A stretch of DNA of 9,157 nucleotides from an uncultured Anaerolineae bacterium (GCA_937942115.1 CALDFY010000274.1:1-9157); one strand, 5' to 3'. Counted from the first letter of the stretch, positions 1-6,673 are shown. The notes: a model not told the origin generated them from the letters alone. Numbers and translations are program-made.

Positions 1-828
1 CCGTCCGATGACGGCCAGACCGTTCTGTTGAAAGGACTCCCGGACCTCCTCCTCCTGCCCGACCAGCAACCCAGCAACGATCAGCCGCCCCTCCGGCGCC
101 AGGCGCCGGGCCAGCCCCTGCCCTGCCATCTCTATCAGCACCTGTGCCAGAATGTTCACCACCACCACGTCAAACCGGCCGATGGCCTGGGCCAGCGAAC
201 CCCGGGCCACGCGCACCCGGTCGGCGACGCCGTTGCGATAGACGTTCTCCCGCGCCACCGCGACGGCCTGGGGATCGGTATCCAGCGCCAGGACCCGTCT
301 CGCTCCCAGTTTGGCGGCGGCGATGGCCAGAATTCCCGACCCGGTCCCCAGGTCCAGCACCCGCGCCCCGGGGCCCACCCGGTCTTCCAGCGCCAGCAAG
401 CACATCTGGGTGGTCGGATGGGTGCCGGTGCCAAAGGCCATCCCCGGGTCCAGTTCCACCACGATCTCCCCTTCCGCCGGAGTGTACGGCAGCCAGGAAG
501 GGCGAATCACCAACCGACGGCCCACATGGAGGACGGCCAGATGCCGTTTCCAGGCCTCGGCCCAGTCGGTCTCAGCGACGACCCGGAAGGACGGTGAGGG
601 CAGGGGGAGAATCTGACCCAGGTGCCAGAGCGCTTCCTCCACCCGACGGCGGGTCTGAGGCATCCGGTCGTCGGCGGGGATGTAGGCGCGGACAACAACC
701 AGGCCGGTTCCGAAGCCCTCCGGCCCGGCCTCCATCGCTACCCCCCGAGGGGCGAAGCGGCTCAGCACCTCCGCCACCGCCTCCGCTCCCTCCCCCGTCG
801 TCTCCACGCTGATTTCCAGCCAGTCCAT
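1..828 (-). CDS. prmA: Ribosomal protein L11 methyltransferase, 3' end cut by the window
   Basis: PrmA is an AdoMet-dependent cytoplasmic enzyme that methylates ribosomal protein L11. The 276 visible residues start MDWLEISVET, the usual PrmA opening. An N-terminal substrate-recognition domain covers about residues 1-105. The family hallmark FGTGTHPTT is at 132-140, AdoMet motif I (VLDLGTGSGILAIAAA) at 157-171, an acidic ALDTD at 181-185 and the VVNIL active-site motif at 223-227. The E. coli protein is about 293 residues, so only the last 20-30 are missing, beyond base 1. The reading frame is open to the edge. The gene follows the patatin-like gene by 24 bases on the same strand, so the two are probably co-transcribed. 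No clear Shine-Dalgarno precedes the ATG, because a short tandem heptamer occupies that place. Family assignment is very sure; the link to the phospholipase is by position only. Confidence 0.96.
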   Translation of the reverse strand, partial: MDWLEISVETTGEGAEAVAEVLSRFAPRGVAMEAGPEGFGTGLVVVRAYIPADDRMPQTRRRVEEALWHLGQILPLPSPSFRVVAETDWAEAWKRHLAVLHVGRRLVIRPSWLPYTPAEGEIVVELDPGMAFGTGTHPTTQMCLLALEDRVGPGARVLDLGTGSGILAIAAAKLGARRVLALDTDPQAVAVARENVYRNGVADRVRVARGSLAQAIGRFDVVVVNILAQVLIEMAGQGLARRLAPEGRLIVAGLLVGQEEEVRESFQQNGLAVIGR

Positions 829-830
829 CT

Positions 831-849
831 CAGACCACAGACCACAGAC
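831..849. repeat. Short tandem heptamer in the patatin-prmA gap
   Basis: The plus strand reads CAGACCA twice and then CAGAC (TCTGTGG-type repeat on the coding strand). It fills most of the 24-base gap between the phospholipase stop and the prmA ATG, where a ribosome binding site would be expected. It is probably a simple sequence repeat. A role in tuning prmA translation is only a possibility. Confidence 0.6.
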
Positions 850-852
850 GAA

Positions 853-1725
853 TCAGCCGCTCAGCGCTTCCCGGGCATCCCGGTATCCCAAATCAATCAG
901 TTCCCGGCTGGTCCGGGGGTCGTAGCGGAGAATCTGCAGGAGGCCAATCTCCTGACTGGGGACAATCACCCGGCAGCGAATGTAGCGGTGTTTCTCGTCC
1001 ATTTCCTGGGCGACCAGCCGGTTAATCCGCTCCAGTTGTTTAATGTCGTTCTCAAAGGTGGCGCTGAGGGCCAGGTCCAGCATCACCGCAAAAGCATGCC
1101 AGGGCCAGCGGGGCGGAGGGATGTACCGCTCCCCCACCGGGGAGAGCAGGACGACGTAAACTTCATCGGCCCCAGCGTCAATGGCGACCGATAGCGGGGT
1201 GTTGGCCATCACCGCCCCATCCCAGTAGTGATAATCCCCGATGCGGGTCCAGGGGTAGACCAGGGGGATAGAGCAACTGGCCAGCACATGGGCAGGCGTA
1301 ATTTCTATCTCCCAATTGTCAAAGATGCGCAGGTCGCCCTTTTCCACTTCCGTTGCGGTGATGAGCAGCCGTTTCTCCGTGTGGGCCAGGGCGCCGAAGT
1401 CTATGAATCGGTGGAGGGTACGGGCCCAGGGAGAGGTGTCGTAGATGGCCCGCCAGGGGCGCAACCGCCAGAAACGCTGGATGTCGCGGGTCCGGGTGGA
1501 GAGCCAGGCGGCCTCCAGGTCCCGCGCCGTCTTTCCGGAAGCGATGGCGGCCGCGTTGATGGCACCGATGGAGGTGCCCACCAGGATGTCGGGAGTTAGT
1601 CCCGCTTCCTCCATATACTTGTAGACGCCGCATTCGTAGGCGCCCCGCCCGCCTCCACCGGAGAGCACCAGCGCGCGAACCGGCCGTTCTTTCGGCTGCT
1701 GGAATGGTTTCGGCAATGTGTCCAT
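853..1725 (-). CDS. Patatin-like phospholipase / serine acyl hydrolase (RssA type)
   Basis: This 290-residue protein is a bacterial patatin-family lipid acyl hydrolase. It has the glycine-rich oxyanion loop SGGGGRGAYECG (22-33), the nucleophile elbow GTSIG (50-54, Ser52) and the DGA motif (169-171, Asp169), which completes the Ser-Asp dyad. SIPLVYPW at 152-159 is also typical of the family. No signal peptide or membrane segment is visible, so it is probably cytoplasmic or peripheral on the membrane. The length is usual for RssA/YchK-type proteins. The ATG at 1725 is preceded by GGAAG five bases upstream, which supports this start. It lies between the M50 protease (78-base gap with a large hairpin) and prmA (24-base gap) on the same strand. 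All catalytic residues are present, so activity on phospholipids or other acyl esters is expected; the true substrate cannot be read from sequence. Confidence 0.92.
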   Translation of the reverse strand: MDTLPKPFQQPKERPVRALVLSGGGGRGAYECGVYKYMEEAGLTPDILVGTSIGAINAAAIASGKTARDLEAAWLSTRTRDIQRFWRLRPWRAIYDTSPWARTLHRFIDFGALAHTEKRLLITATEVEKGDLRIFDNWEIEITPAHVLASCSIPLVYPWTRIGDYHYWDGAVMANTPLSVAIDAGADEVYVVLLSPVGERYIPPPRWPWHAFAVMLDLALSATFENDIKQLERINRLVAQEMDEKHRYIRCRVIVPSQEIGLLQILRYDPRTSRELIDLGYRDAREALSG

Positions 1726-1745
1726 CTTAACTTCCAGGGAGCGGG

Positions 1746-1791
1746 GAATCAGGAGAATCAGCGAACCGGAGTTCGCTGATTCTCCTGATTC
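1746..1791. repeat. Perfect 21-bp inverted repeat (hairpin) between protease and phospholipase genes
   Basis: Arms 1746-1766 and 1771-1791 are exact reverse complements around a 4-base loop. In the minus-strand transcript the loop is UCCG closed by C-G, which fits the extra-stable C(UNCG)G tetraloop class. The arms contain a direct repeat (CTGATTCTC twice). No T-run follows on the minus strand, so it is not a classical intrinsic terminator for the protease transcript. On the plus strand a T-run (1799-1804) does follow, but no plus-strand gene ends here. An mRNA processing or stability element, or a small palindromic repeat insertion, are the main options. Confidence 0.85.
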
Positions 1792-1803
1792 TCGGATTCT
1801 TTT

Positions 1804-2925
1804 TCAGCGCCTTCGGGGGAGAAGGGCCGGATAGGCCGTCACCAGACGGTACGCCTCTTCCAGGTCCTGCCGGGTGAGCAGGCCCAGGAAGGTGCCCGCA
1901 TCCACCACCGGCACCACCTCGGCCCCCGCTTCGCTCATCCGCTGCTGGATGTCAAAGAGGTCGTCTTCCGGGCCGGCAACCGGGAACTCCCGCAACATCA
2001 CGGCGCGGATAGGGACCTGCGGGCCATATTCCTTCAGCCCCCGCAGGACTTCCGTCCGGGTCAGCATCCCTACCAGTCGGTCCTCTTCGCAGACGGGAAA
2101 ATCGGACTGGAAGCCCTCCAGCATCAGGTCTACAGCACGGCTGAGCGGGTCTTCGGGATGGACGGCCTGGGGAGAATGGGAGTAGGCCTGCCGGACCCGC
2201 AGCCCGGCCAGCGCCGTTTTGAGTTGGACCAGGCGCCCCTCCTGAGTGGCACCGGCGTACACGAAGAGCGCCACCAGGATGAGAAAGACGTCCCGACCGA
2301 AGAGGCCCAACATCCCCAGGATCCAGGCCAGCACCTGCCCCACGCGGACCGCGAGAGCCGTCGCGCGGCCGTAGGGCATGAACGTCGCCAGAATCGCCCG
2401 TAATACCCGCCCACCGTCCATCGGGAAGGCCGGAAGGAGATTGAAGCCCGCCAGAAACAGGTTGGTAACCGCCAGATAGGGGAGCAGATACGACCAGGAG
2501 AGCGTTCCGCCGGACGAGAGGGCGCGCAGAAAATCGGTCCATATCCGCAGGGGGAAAAGGAACAGGGTGAGAAACGCCAGGCCGACGCCGATGACCCCGC
2601 TGGTCAGCGGTCCGGCCAGCGCCATCAGGAGTTCCTGATAGGGACGGTCGGGGAGTCGTTCCATCTGGGCTACGCCGCCCAGCGGGAGCAGGGTAATCTC
2701 GTTTACACGGCCGCCGAACTGGATGGCCAGCAGACTGTGGGCCAGTTCGTGGAGGACCACGCAGAGGAAGAGGAGCAGGGTCACCACCACCCCGAAGAGC
2801 GCCCCCCGCCACATATTGCTCTGTCCACGCCCGAACTGGACAGCCGCCCAGAGGAGGATCAGGGGAAAGGTGATGTGGACCCGGACAGGGATGCCTTTAA
2901 TGGTAGCGAGTTTCAAGGAACCCAT
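1804..2925 (-). CDS. M50-family (site-2-protease-type) membrane metalloprotease with C-terminal CBS pair
   Basis: This 373-residue polytopic protein of the SpoIVFB/Rv2625-like M50 group cleaves substrates inside the membrane using zinc. Zinc ligands and the catalytic Glu are in HELAH (59-63). The third ligand is Asp170 in NLLPAFPMDGG (162-172). Hydrophobic segments lie near 17-31, 41-60, 98-126, 143-168 and 188-226. Two CBS domains follow at about 242-298 and 305-361, a fusion that in this group is thought to sense adenine nucleotides. I chose the ATG at 2925 because AAAGGA sits six bases upstream and the protein then begins MGSLKLATIKGIPVRVH, typical of the family. A TTG at 2976 and an ATG at 2955 are in frame, but they overlap a leader hairpin. 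The gene has its own strong promoter and precedes the phospholipase gene. The substrate is unknown; an anti-sigma factor or other membrane protein is the usual kind. Confidence 0.93.
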   Translation of the reverse strand: MGSLKLATIKGIPVRVHITFPLILLWAAVQFGRGQSNMWRGALFGVVVTLLLFLCVVLHELAHSLLAIQFGGRVNEITLLPLGGVAQMERLPDRPYQELLMALAGPLTSGVIGVGLAFLTLFLFPLRIWTDFLRALSSGGTLSWSYLLPYLAVTNLFLAGFNLLPAFPMDGGRVLRAILATFMPYGRATALAVRVGQVLAWILGMLGLFGRDVFLILVALFVYAGATQEGRLVQLKTALAGLRVRQAYSHSPQAVHPEDPLSRAVDLMLEGFQSDFPVCEEDRLVGMLTRTEVLRGLKEYGPQVPIRAVMLREFPVAGPEDDLFDIQQRMSEAGAEVVPVVDAGTFLGLLTRQDLEEAYRLVTAYPALLPRRR

Positions 2926-2940
2926 GAAGAGTCCTTTCCG

Positions 2941-2963
2941 TCTCCCGAACTTCATTCGGGAGA
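2941..2963 (-). other. Leader hairpin just upstream of the protease ribosome binding site
   Basis: Arms 2941-2949 and 2955-2963 (TCTCCCGAA / TTCGGGAGA) form a perfect 9-bp stem with a 5-base loop. It lies in the predicted 5' untranslated leader, four bases before the AAAGGA at 2932-2937. It could protect the leader or modulate translation. It also argues against starting the protein at the in-frame TTG at 2976. Confidence 0.6.
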
Positions 2964-3000
2964 GGGGCCGAATCAACCACCCCGGTAGGATTCCGGTATA

Positions 3001-3029
3001 ACTATAGCATACTCCGGTCAGGGTGTCAA
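3001..3029 (-). promoter_or_regulatory. Sigma-70-type promoter of the protease-phospholipase-prmA unit
   Basis: On the minus strand TTGACA (3029-3024) is followed after exactly 17 bases by TATAGT (3006-3001). This is a perfect -35 box and a five-of-six -10 box at ideal spacing. Transcription would begin near 2994, giving a leader of about 70 bases before the ATG at 2925. It starts 12 bases after the hairpin that follows the permease operon. Confidence 0.8.
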
Positions 3030-3041
3030 AGGGGGCAAGGT

Positions 3042-3074
3042 TTGGGGGGCGCGGGCGAAGCCCGCGCCCCCCAA
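3042..3074. terminator. GC-rich 15-bp hairpin ending the importer operon (terminator-like)
   Basis: Arms 3042-3056 and 3060-3074 are perfect reverse complements with a 3-base loop (GAA on plus, TTC on minus). The hairpin follows the stop of the OppC-like permease and precedes the protease promoter, the right place for a terminator. It lacks the usual U-run on the minus strand, so it may work as a U-less terminator, an RNA 3'-end stabiliser, or may be a dispersed palindromic repeat. A small extra stem (GCCC-GTA-GGGC on the minus strand, 3082-3092) lies between it and the stop codon. Confidence 0.6.
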
Positions 3075-3096
3075 CCCCGACGCCCTACGGGCAGAT

Positions 3097-3984
3097 TCAT
3101 TCCTGCCCCAACCAGTCTCCCAGGACATTCGCCGCCAGGACGGTGAGGGTCAGGGCAAAGCCGGGGGCAAGGGCGGCCCAGGGAGCGTCCCGCAGGTAGG
3201 CCCGCCCCTCGGCCAGCATCGCCCCCCACTCCGGGGTTCCCGGCGGGACGCCCAGGCCCAGGAAGTTCAACGCCGCCCCGTTGAGGAGCACCCACCCCAA
3301 CTGGGTGGCCGCGAAGGCCACCAGCGCGGGGGCCGCGTTGGGCAGGATGTGGCGAAGGATGACCCGCCAGGGACTCGCCCCGACCGCTCGGGCGGCGTCA
3401 ATATACGGCTGGGCCCGAATCTCCCGCGCCGTCGCGCGGGCGACCCGGGCATAGGGGGCCGCCGCCGCCAGTCCCACTGCGACCGCGACCGACGAAAGGC
3501 CCGGCCCCAGGATGGCGACCACGGCCATCGCCAGCAGGAGGCCAGGGAACGCCAGCCATGCATCCACCAGCCGCATCAGCACCATGTCCCGCAGCCCGCC
3601 GGTTCCGCCCGCTGCCAGGCCCAGGGGAAGCCCCAACCCCACAGCCAGAGCCAGGGCCTCAACCCCCATCCACAGCGTCCAGCGGCCGCCCCAGAGGAGC
3701 CGCACCAGCACATCCCGCCCCAGGAAATCCGTCCCCAGCCATATGCCAGGGCCCGGAGGGAGCAGCGCGCGCGAGGGATCCGTGGCCATGGGGCCGGTGG
3801 GTGCCAGGTACGGGGCCAGAACCGCCCCCAGCGCGACGGCCGCCAGCCATAGGAGCGAGAGCATCGCCAGCGGCTGACGCCCCAGGGGCCGACGGGGAGA
3901 TACCGCCCCCAACGGGGGAATCGCCAGCGCGCACAGCGCGCGCTCCAGCACATTCTGCTCAGGACAGTGGAGGTCTCGCTTCAA
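3097..3984 (-). CDS. Peptide/nickel-type ABC importer permease, DppC/OppC-like
   Basis: This is the second inner-membrane permease subunit of a family 5 solute importer, 295 residues if it starts at the TTG. After a basic N-terminus (PRRPLGRQPLAM, 30-41) comes a first membrane helix at about 42-60. Next is the periplasmic signature WLGTDFLGRDVLVRLLWGGR (82-101), then four or five more helices. The cytoplasmic EAA loop at about 191-220 (YIDAARAVGASPWRVILRHI then LPNAAP) is canonical and docks on the ATPase. The start is uncertain. The TTG at 3984 has AAGGA four bases upstream, while a GTG at 3951 would give 284 residues and also fits the family. The open frame continues far upstream of 3984, but that part is only another frame of the preceding permease gene. 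The binding protein and partner permease precede it; no ATPase gene follows. Confidence 0.9.
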   Translation of the reverse strand: MKRDLHCPEQNVLERALCALAIPPLGAVSPRRPLGRQPLAMLSLLWLAAVALGAVLAPYLAPTGPMATDPSRALLPPGPGIWLGTDFLGRDVLVRLLWGGRWTLWMGVEALALAVGLGLPLGLAAGGTGGLRDMVLMRLVDAWLAFPGLLLAMAVVAILGPGLSSVAVAVGLAAAAPYARVARATAREIRAQPYIDAARAVGASPWRVILRHILPNAAPALVAFAATQLGWVLLNGAALNFLGLGVPPGTPEWGAMLAEGRAYLRDAPWAALAPGFALTLTVLAANVLGDWLGQE

Positions 3985-3998
3985 CGAATCCTTTATCC

Positions 3999-4044
3999 GG
4001 CCACGAGTGCCCACCCATTGCCCGAATTCGTGCCCTTCGTGGCC
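3999..4044 (-). repeat. Hairpin in the oppB-oppC intercistronic gap
   Basis: GGCCACGA (4044-4037 on minus) and TCGTGGCC (4006-3999) make a perfect 8-bp stem with a 30-base loop. The loop contains GGGCAC twice and the palindrome CGAATTCG. The left arm begins in the stop codon of the first permease, and the right arm ends a few bases before the AAGGA of the next gene. It may affect translation of the second permease or RNA stability. Confidence 0.55.
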
Positions 4045-4964
4045 TATTCCCGCAACCGGGGGTCCAGCCAGACCTGGAGGAGGTCGGCCAGCAGGCCGGT
4101 CAGCAGATAGGCCAGGGCACCGACCAGCGCCACTCCCCGCACCACCGGCAGGTCCCGCCAGAGGATGGCCTGGACCGCCAGCCGCCCCAGCCCCTGCCGG
4201 GCGAAGACCGACTCGGTCACCACGGCGCCGCTCAAGAGGAAGCCCAACTGCAGGGCGACTACGGTCACCGCAGGCCCGACCGCCGGACGCAGGACGTGGA
4301 GCAGCAGGATGCGCCGGAGGGGGAGCCCCCGGGCCAGCGCGGCCATCACGAAGGGCATCCGGAGCACCTCTATCACCTGAGCCCGCACCAGCCGGGCCAC
4401 CGAGCCGGAAAGGGCGAAGCCCAGCGTGGCCGCCGGGAGGACCAGATGACGGAGGTCGCCGCCACCGGCGGAGGGGAACCACCCCAGATAGAGGGAGAAG
4501 AGGAGAATCGCCAGGAGGCCTGACCAGAAAACGGGGGTGGAAAGGCCCAGGACGGCCAGCCCCGTCGCCAGAGTGTCCACCCATGTATCCCGATACAGGG
4601 CGGCCAGGAGTCCCAGGGCCACCCCCAGGAGGGCTCCGAAAGCGGTGGCGGCGAGGGCCAGTTCGGCCGTCGCTGGGAGTTGCTCCAGGATCATGCGCCC
4701 CACGGAGCGACCGTGCAGCCAGGAGACCCCCAGGTCGCCCCGGGCCAGGTCGGCCAGGTAGCGGGCATACTGGACGGGGAGGGGGTCATCCAGGCCCAGT
4801 TGGGCCCGCCGACGGGCCACTTCTTCGGGGGAGGCGCCGGAGGCCGCCAGCAAGGTCTGGGCCGGGTCGCCGGGCGTCAGTTGCATCGCCACAAACGCCA
4901 GCGTCGCGGCCAGCCAGAGGACCAGAACCGCCCCCAGCAGACGCCGGAAACCGTGTCCCAACAT
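4044..4964 (-). CDS. Peptide/nickel-type ABC importer permease, DppB/OppB-like
   Basis: This is the first inner-membrane permease subunit of the importer, 306 residues from the ATG at 4964. It has the DppB pattern: a first helix near 10-27, then MQLTPGDPAQTLL (27-39), the LGLDDPLPVQYARYL stretch (56-70), the GDLGVSW motif (76-82) and five further helices. The EAA loop is at about 204-233 (FVMAALARGLPLRRILLLHV). It is recognisable but less canonical than in the partner, with MAALARG in place of the common RTARAKG. The segment TESVFARQGLG (250-260) and the final LDPRLRE are family marks. A GTG at 4997 would add 11 residues but lies inside a hairpin, and the ATG gives the usual N-terminus. No strong Shine-Dalgarno is visible, so expression may depend on read-through from the binding-protein gene 84 bases upstream. 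Confidence 0.93.
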   Translation of the reverse strand: MLGHGFRRLLGAVLVLWLAATLAFVAMQLTPGDPAQTLLAASGASPEEVARRRAQLGLDDPLPVQYARYLADLARGDLGVSWLHGRSVGRMILEQLPATAELALAATAFGALLGVALGLLAALYRDTWVDTLATGLAVLGLSTPVFWSGLLAILLFSLYLGWFPSAGGGDLRHLVLPAATLGFALSGSVARLVRAQVIEVLRMPFVMAALARGLPLRRILLLHVLRPAVGPAVTVVALQLGFLLSGAVVTESVFARQGLGRLAVQAILWRDLPVVRGVALVGALAYLLTGLLADLLQVWLDPRLRE

Positions 4965-4974
4965 TGTCGTAAGA

Positions 4975-5043
4975 GACGTGCCAGGCACTGACGGCACTTC
5001 GCTGCACTCCGTGCCCTACTACCAACAAAGTGCCTGGCACGTC
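4975..5043. repeat. Nested hairpin element between binding-protein and first permease genes
   Basis: Outer arms 4975-4989 and 5029-5043 are perfect 15-bp reverse complements built round the palindrome GTGCCAGGCAC / GTGCCTGGCAC. Inside, 4993-4997 (GGCAC) pairs with 5011-5015 (GTGCC) around a 13-base loop. It starts five bases after the binding-protein stop, and no T-run follows on the minus strand. It is therefore more likely an RNA stabiliser or partial attenuator than a full terminator. Such intercistronic stems after binding-protein genes (malE-malF is the classic case) raise the level of the binding protein over the permeases. Confidence 0.8.
4990..5022 (-). repeat. Solitary copy of the GTAGT stem-loop repeat family
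   Basis: Read on the minus strand, this stretch has the same plan as the tandem units at 8901-9049: GTAGT, two bases, GGCAC, a 13-base loop beginning GGA, GTGCC, then GT. By eye it matches 25 of 33 positions without gaps. The loop differs most and the stem is unchanged. It sits inside the larger 4975-5043 hairpin. Confidence 0.65.
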
Positions 5044-5048
5044 CACCG

Positions 5049-6611
5049 TCACTGCGCCAGGGTGACGTCTATCAGCCAGGGGAACCACCCCTGGGCGTCA
5101 AAGCGCAACCCCTGGACCCGGTTGTTCACCCCGTTCAGGTTGACGTAATCCCGAATGGGGATGATCAGCGCGCTTTCCATCACGCGCATCTGGACCTGGC
5201 TGTAGAGGTCGGCGCGCCGGTTCCGGTCGGAGAGCCGGGCCGCCTCCCCCAGCCACCCGTCCATCTCCGGGTCGTTCACTTTGGACCAGTTGAACCCGCC
5301 CTGGGAGTGGAAGAACCGACGCAGGATGTCCGGGTCGCTGCCGGAGAGGTTGAAGGGCATCAGGTGGTGGCGCCCCTCTTTGGCGATCTCCAGTGCCTCG
5401 GGGTAACTGACCACCTGGCTGTTGACGCGCACCCCCAGCCGGGACCACTGGTCGGCGATCAACTGCCCGACCTCGGGCATGTAGCCCCAGCCCATCAGGT
5501 AGAAATCCAGGGCCAGCGGCTGACCGCCCTGATCCCGGACGCCGTCCCCATCGGTATCCTTCCAGCCAGCCTGCTCCAGGAGCGCGGCCGCCTGGTCGGG
5601 GTTGTAGGGGTAGAACTCGCAGACCATGGGGTTGTAGCCGAAGGTCACCGCCGCCAGCGGCCCGCAGGCCACCGGGGAGGTGTCCCGGAAGACGGCGGAG
5701 ATTATGGCCCGCCGGTCGGTGCCGAAGAGGAGCGCCTGCCGGACGCGCAGGTCGTCCAGCGGCGGGCGGGCCGTATTCATAAAGAGCATCAGGGAGACCC
5801 CGGGAATCGCCACCGCCTCTATCCGGAAGTCCTTGCTCCCCTGGAGACGTGCGGCGTCCTGCGGGGGGATTTCCCCCATCACGTCCGCCTCTCCCGACTC
5901 CAGTGCCGGGGAGCGGGTAGCGGGGTCGGTGAAGAAGCGGAACTCCACCTCCTCCAGTTGAGCCGTCTTGTGCCCATAGACGGGCGGCCCCCAGGCGTAG
6001 TCAGGGTTGCGCCGCAGGAGCAGGTGGTCGCCCGGGATGTACTCCACGAAGAGGAACGGCCCGGTACCCACCTGGTGTAACTGGTACTCGCTCCCCCACT
6101 TCTGGACGGCCGTCGGGGACGCCATCGCCAGATAGACCTGGCTCAGCGAGTCCAGGAGCGGCGCGAAGGGCTCCTTCAGGACGATGCGGACGGTGTACTC
6201 GTCCACCACCTCCGTCCGCTCGTAGGGCCCCAGCATGAAGCGGGCCTTCTGGGAGGCCAGGTCGGGGCTGGTGATGCGCTCCAGGTTGAAGCGCACCGCC
6301 TCGGCGTTGAAGGGGGTGCCATCGTGGAACTTCACCCCCCGCCGCAGGTAGAAGGTATAGACCTTGCCGTCCTCCGAGACCTCCCACTTCTGGGCCAGTC
6401 CGGGCACAAACTCCCCCGTCTTTGGATCCTGATAGACCAGGGTATCGTAGACGGAGGTGAGGGGGATGCCCAGTTCGGATGAGGCGTTGATGTGGGGGTC
6501 AATCCCGGAGGGGGAGAGGGTGAGGCCGTAGACGATGCGGCCTCCCGGTCGGGGCGTGCAGCCTGTCGTCAGTGCCGCCGCCACCAGCAGAAGGATGAGC
6601 AGACGACGCAT
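5049..6611 (-). CDS. Family 5 extracellular solute-binding lipoprotein (DppA/OppA-like)
   Basis: This 520-residue substrate-binding subunit of a peptide/nickel-type ABC importer is held at the outer face of the membrane. A lipoprotein signal (MRRLLILLLVAAALTTGC) ends at Cys18; the -3 residue is Thr rather than Leu, a slightly loose lipobox. The SBP family 5 signature is at about 86-112 (TFYLRRGVKFHDGTPFNAEA and on). Other family marks are VGTGPF (181-186), LLLRRNPDYAWG (197-208), DDLRVRQALLFGTDR (286-300) and a DTDGDGVRD loop (352-360) common in this group. The ATG at 6611 has an excellent ribosome site, GGGAGGT, five bases upstream. It is the first gene of the operon, with its own promoter at 6646-6673, and is divergent from the IclR gene. 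Peptides are the likeliest ligand, but sugars, nickel or other solutes occur in this family. Confidence 0.94.
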   Translation of the reverse strand: MRRLLILLLVAAALTTGCTPRPGGRIVYGLTLSPSGIDPHINASSELGIPLTSVYDTLVYQDPKTGEFVPGLAQKWEVSEDGKVYTFYLRRGVKFHDGTPFNAEAVRFNLERITSPDLASQKARFMLGPYERTEVVDEYTVRIVLKEPFAPLLDSLSQVYLAMASPTAVQKWGSEYQLHQVGTGPFLFVEYIPGDHLLLRRNPDYAWGPPVYGHKTAQLEEVEFRFFTDPATRSPALESGEADVMGEIPPQDAARLQGSKDFRIEAVAIPGVSLMLFMNTARPPLDDLRVRQALLFGTDRRAIISAVFRDTSPVACGPLAAVTFGYNPMVCEFYPYNPDQAAALLEQAGWKDTDGDGVRDQGGQPLALDFYLMGWGYMPEVGQLIADQWSRLGVRVNSQVVSYPEALEIAKEGRHHLMPFNLSGSDPDILRRFFHSQGGFNWSKVNDPEMDGWLGEAARLSDRNRRADLYSQVQMRVMESALIIPIRDYVNLNGVNNRVQGLRFDAQGWFPWLIDVTLAQ

Positions 6612-6645
6612 GGTTTACCTCCCTTCAGGGTAGGATGGTGGTAAG

Positions 6646-6673
6646 ATTATACCACACCTTGTGTACTTGACAA
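6646..6673 (-). promoter_or_regulatory. Promoter of the importer operon
   Basis: On the minus strand a perfect TATAAT (6651-6646), preceded by TGG (extended -10), lies 16 bases after TTGTCA (6673-6668), which matches four of six -35 bases. Transcription would start near 6639, giving a leader of about 28 bases with GGGAGGT in it. A 6-bp inverted repeat (GTGGTA, six bases, TACCAC; 6638-6655) overlaps the -10 box and the start point and may be an operator. Confidence 0.8.

Noticed and set aside
28..812. Plus-strand open frames opposite prmA.
   Set aside because: They are rich in Pro, Arg and Gly, overlap one another, and lie antisense to an unmistakable PrmA frame.
3985..4584. Upstream extension of the OppC-like frame to 495 codons.
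   Set aside because: The extension overlaps the OppB-like gene in another frame and reads as Gly/Pro/Arg-rich noise typical of GC-rich shadows.
3558..4972. Two 321-codon plus-strand open frames opposite the permease genes.
   Set aside because: Composition is Pro/Arg/Gly/Ala noise and they oppose two clear membrane permeases; no ribosome site or motif supports them.
4965..4997. GTG start at 4997 for the OppB-like permease.
   Set aside because: It lies inside the inner stem of the intercistronic hairpin, and the ATG at 4964 already gives a normal family N-terminus.
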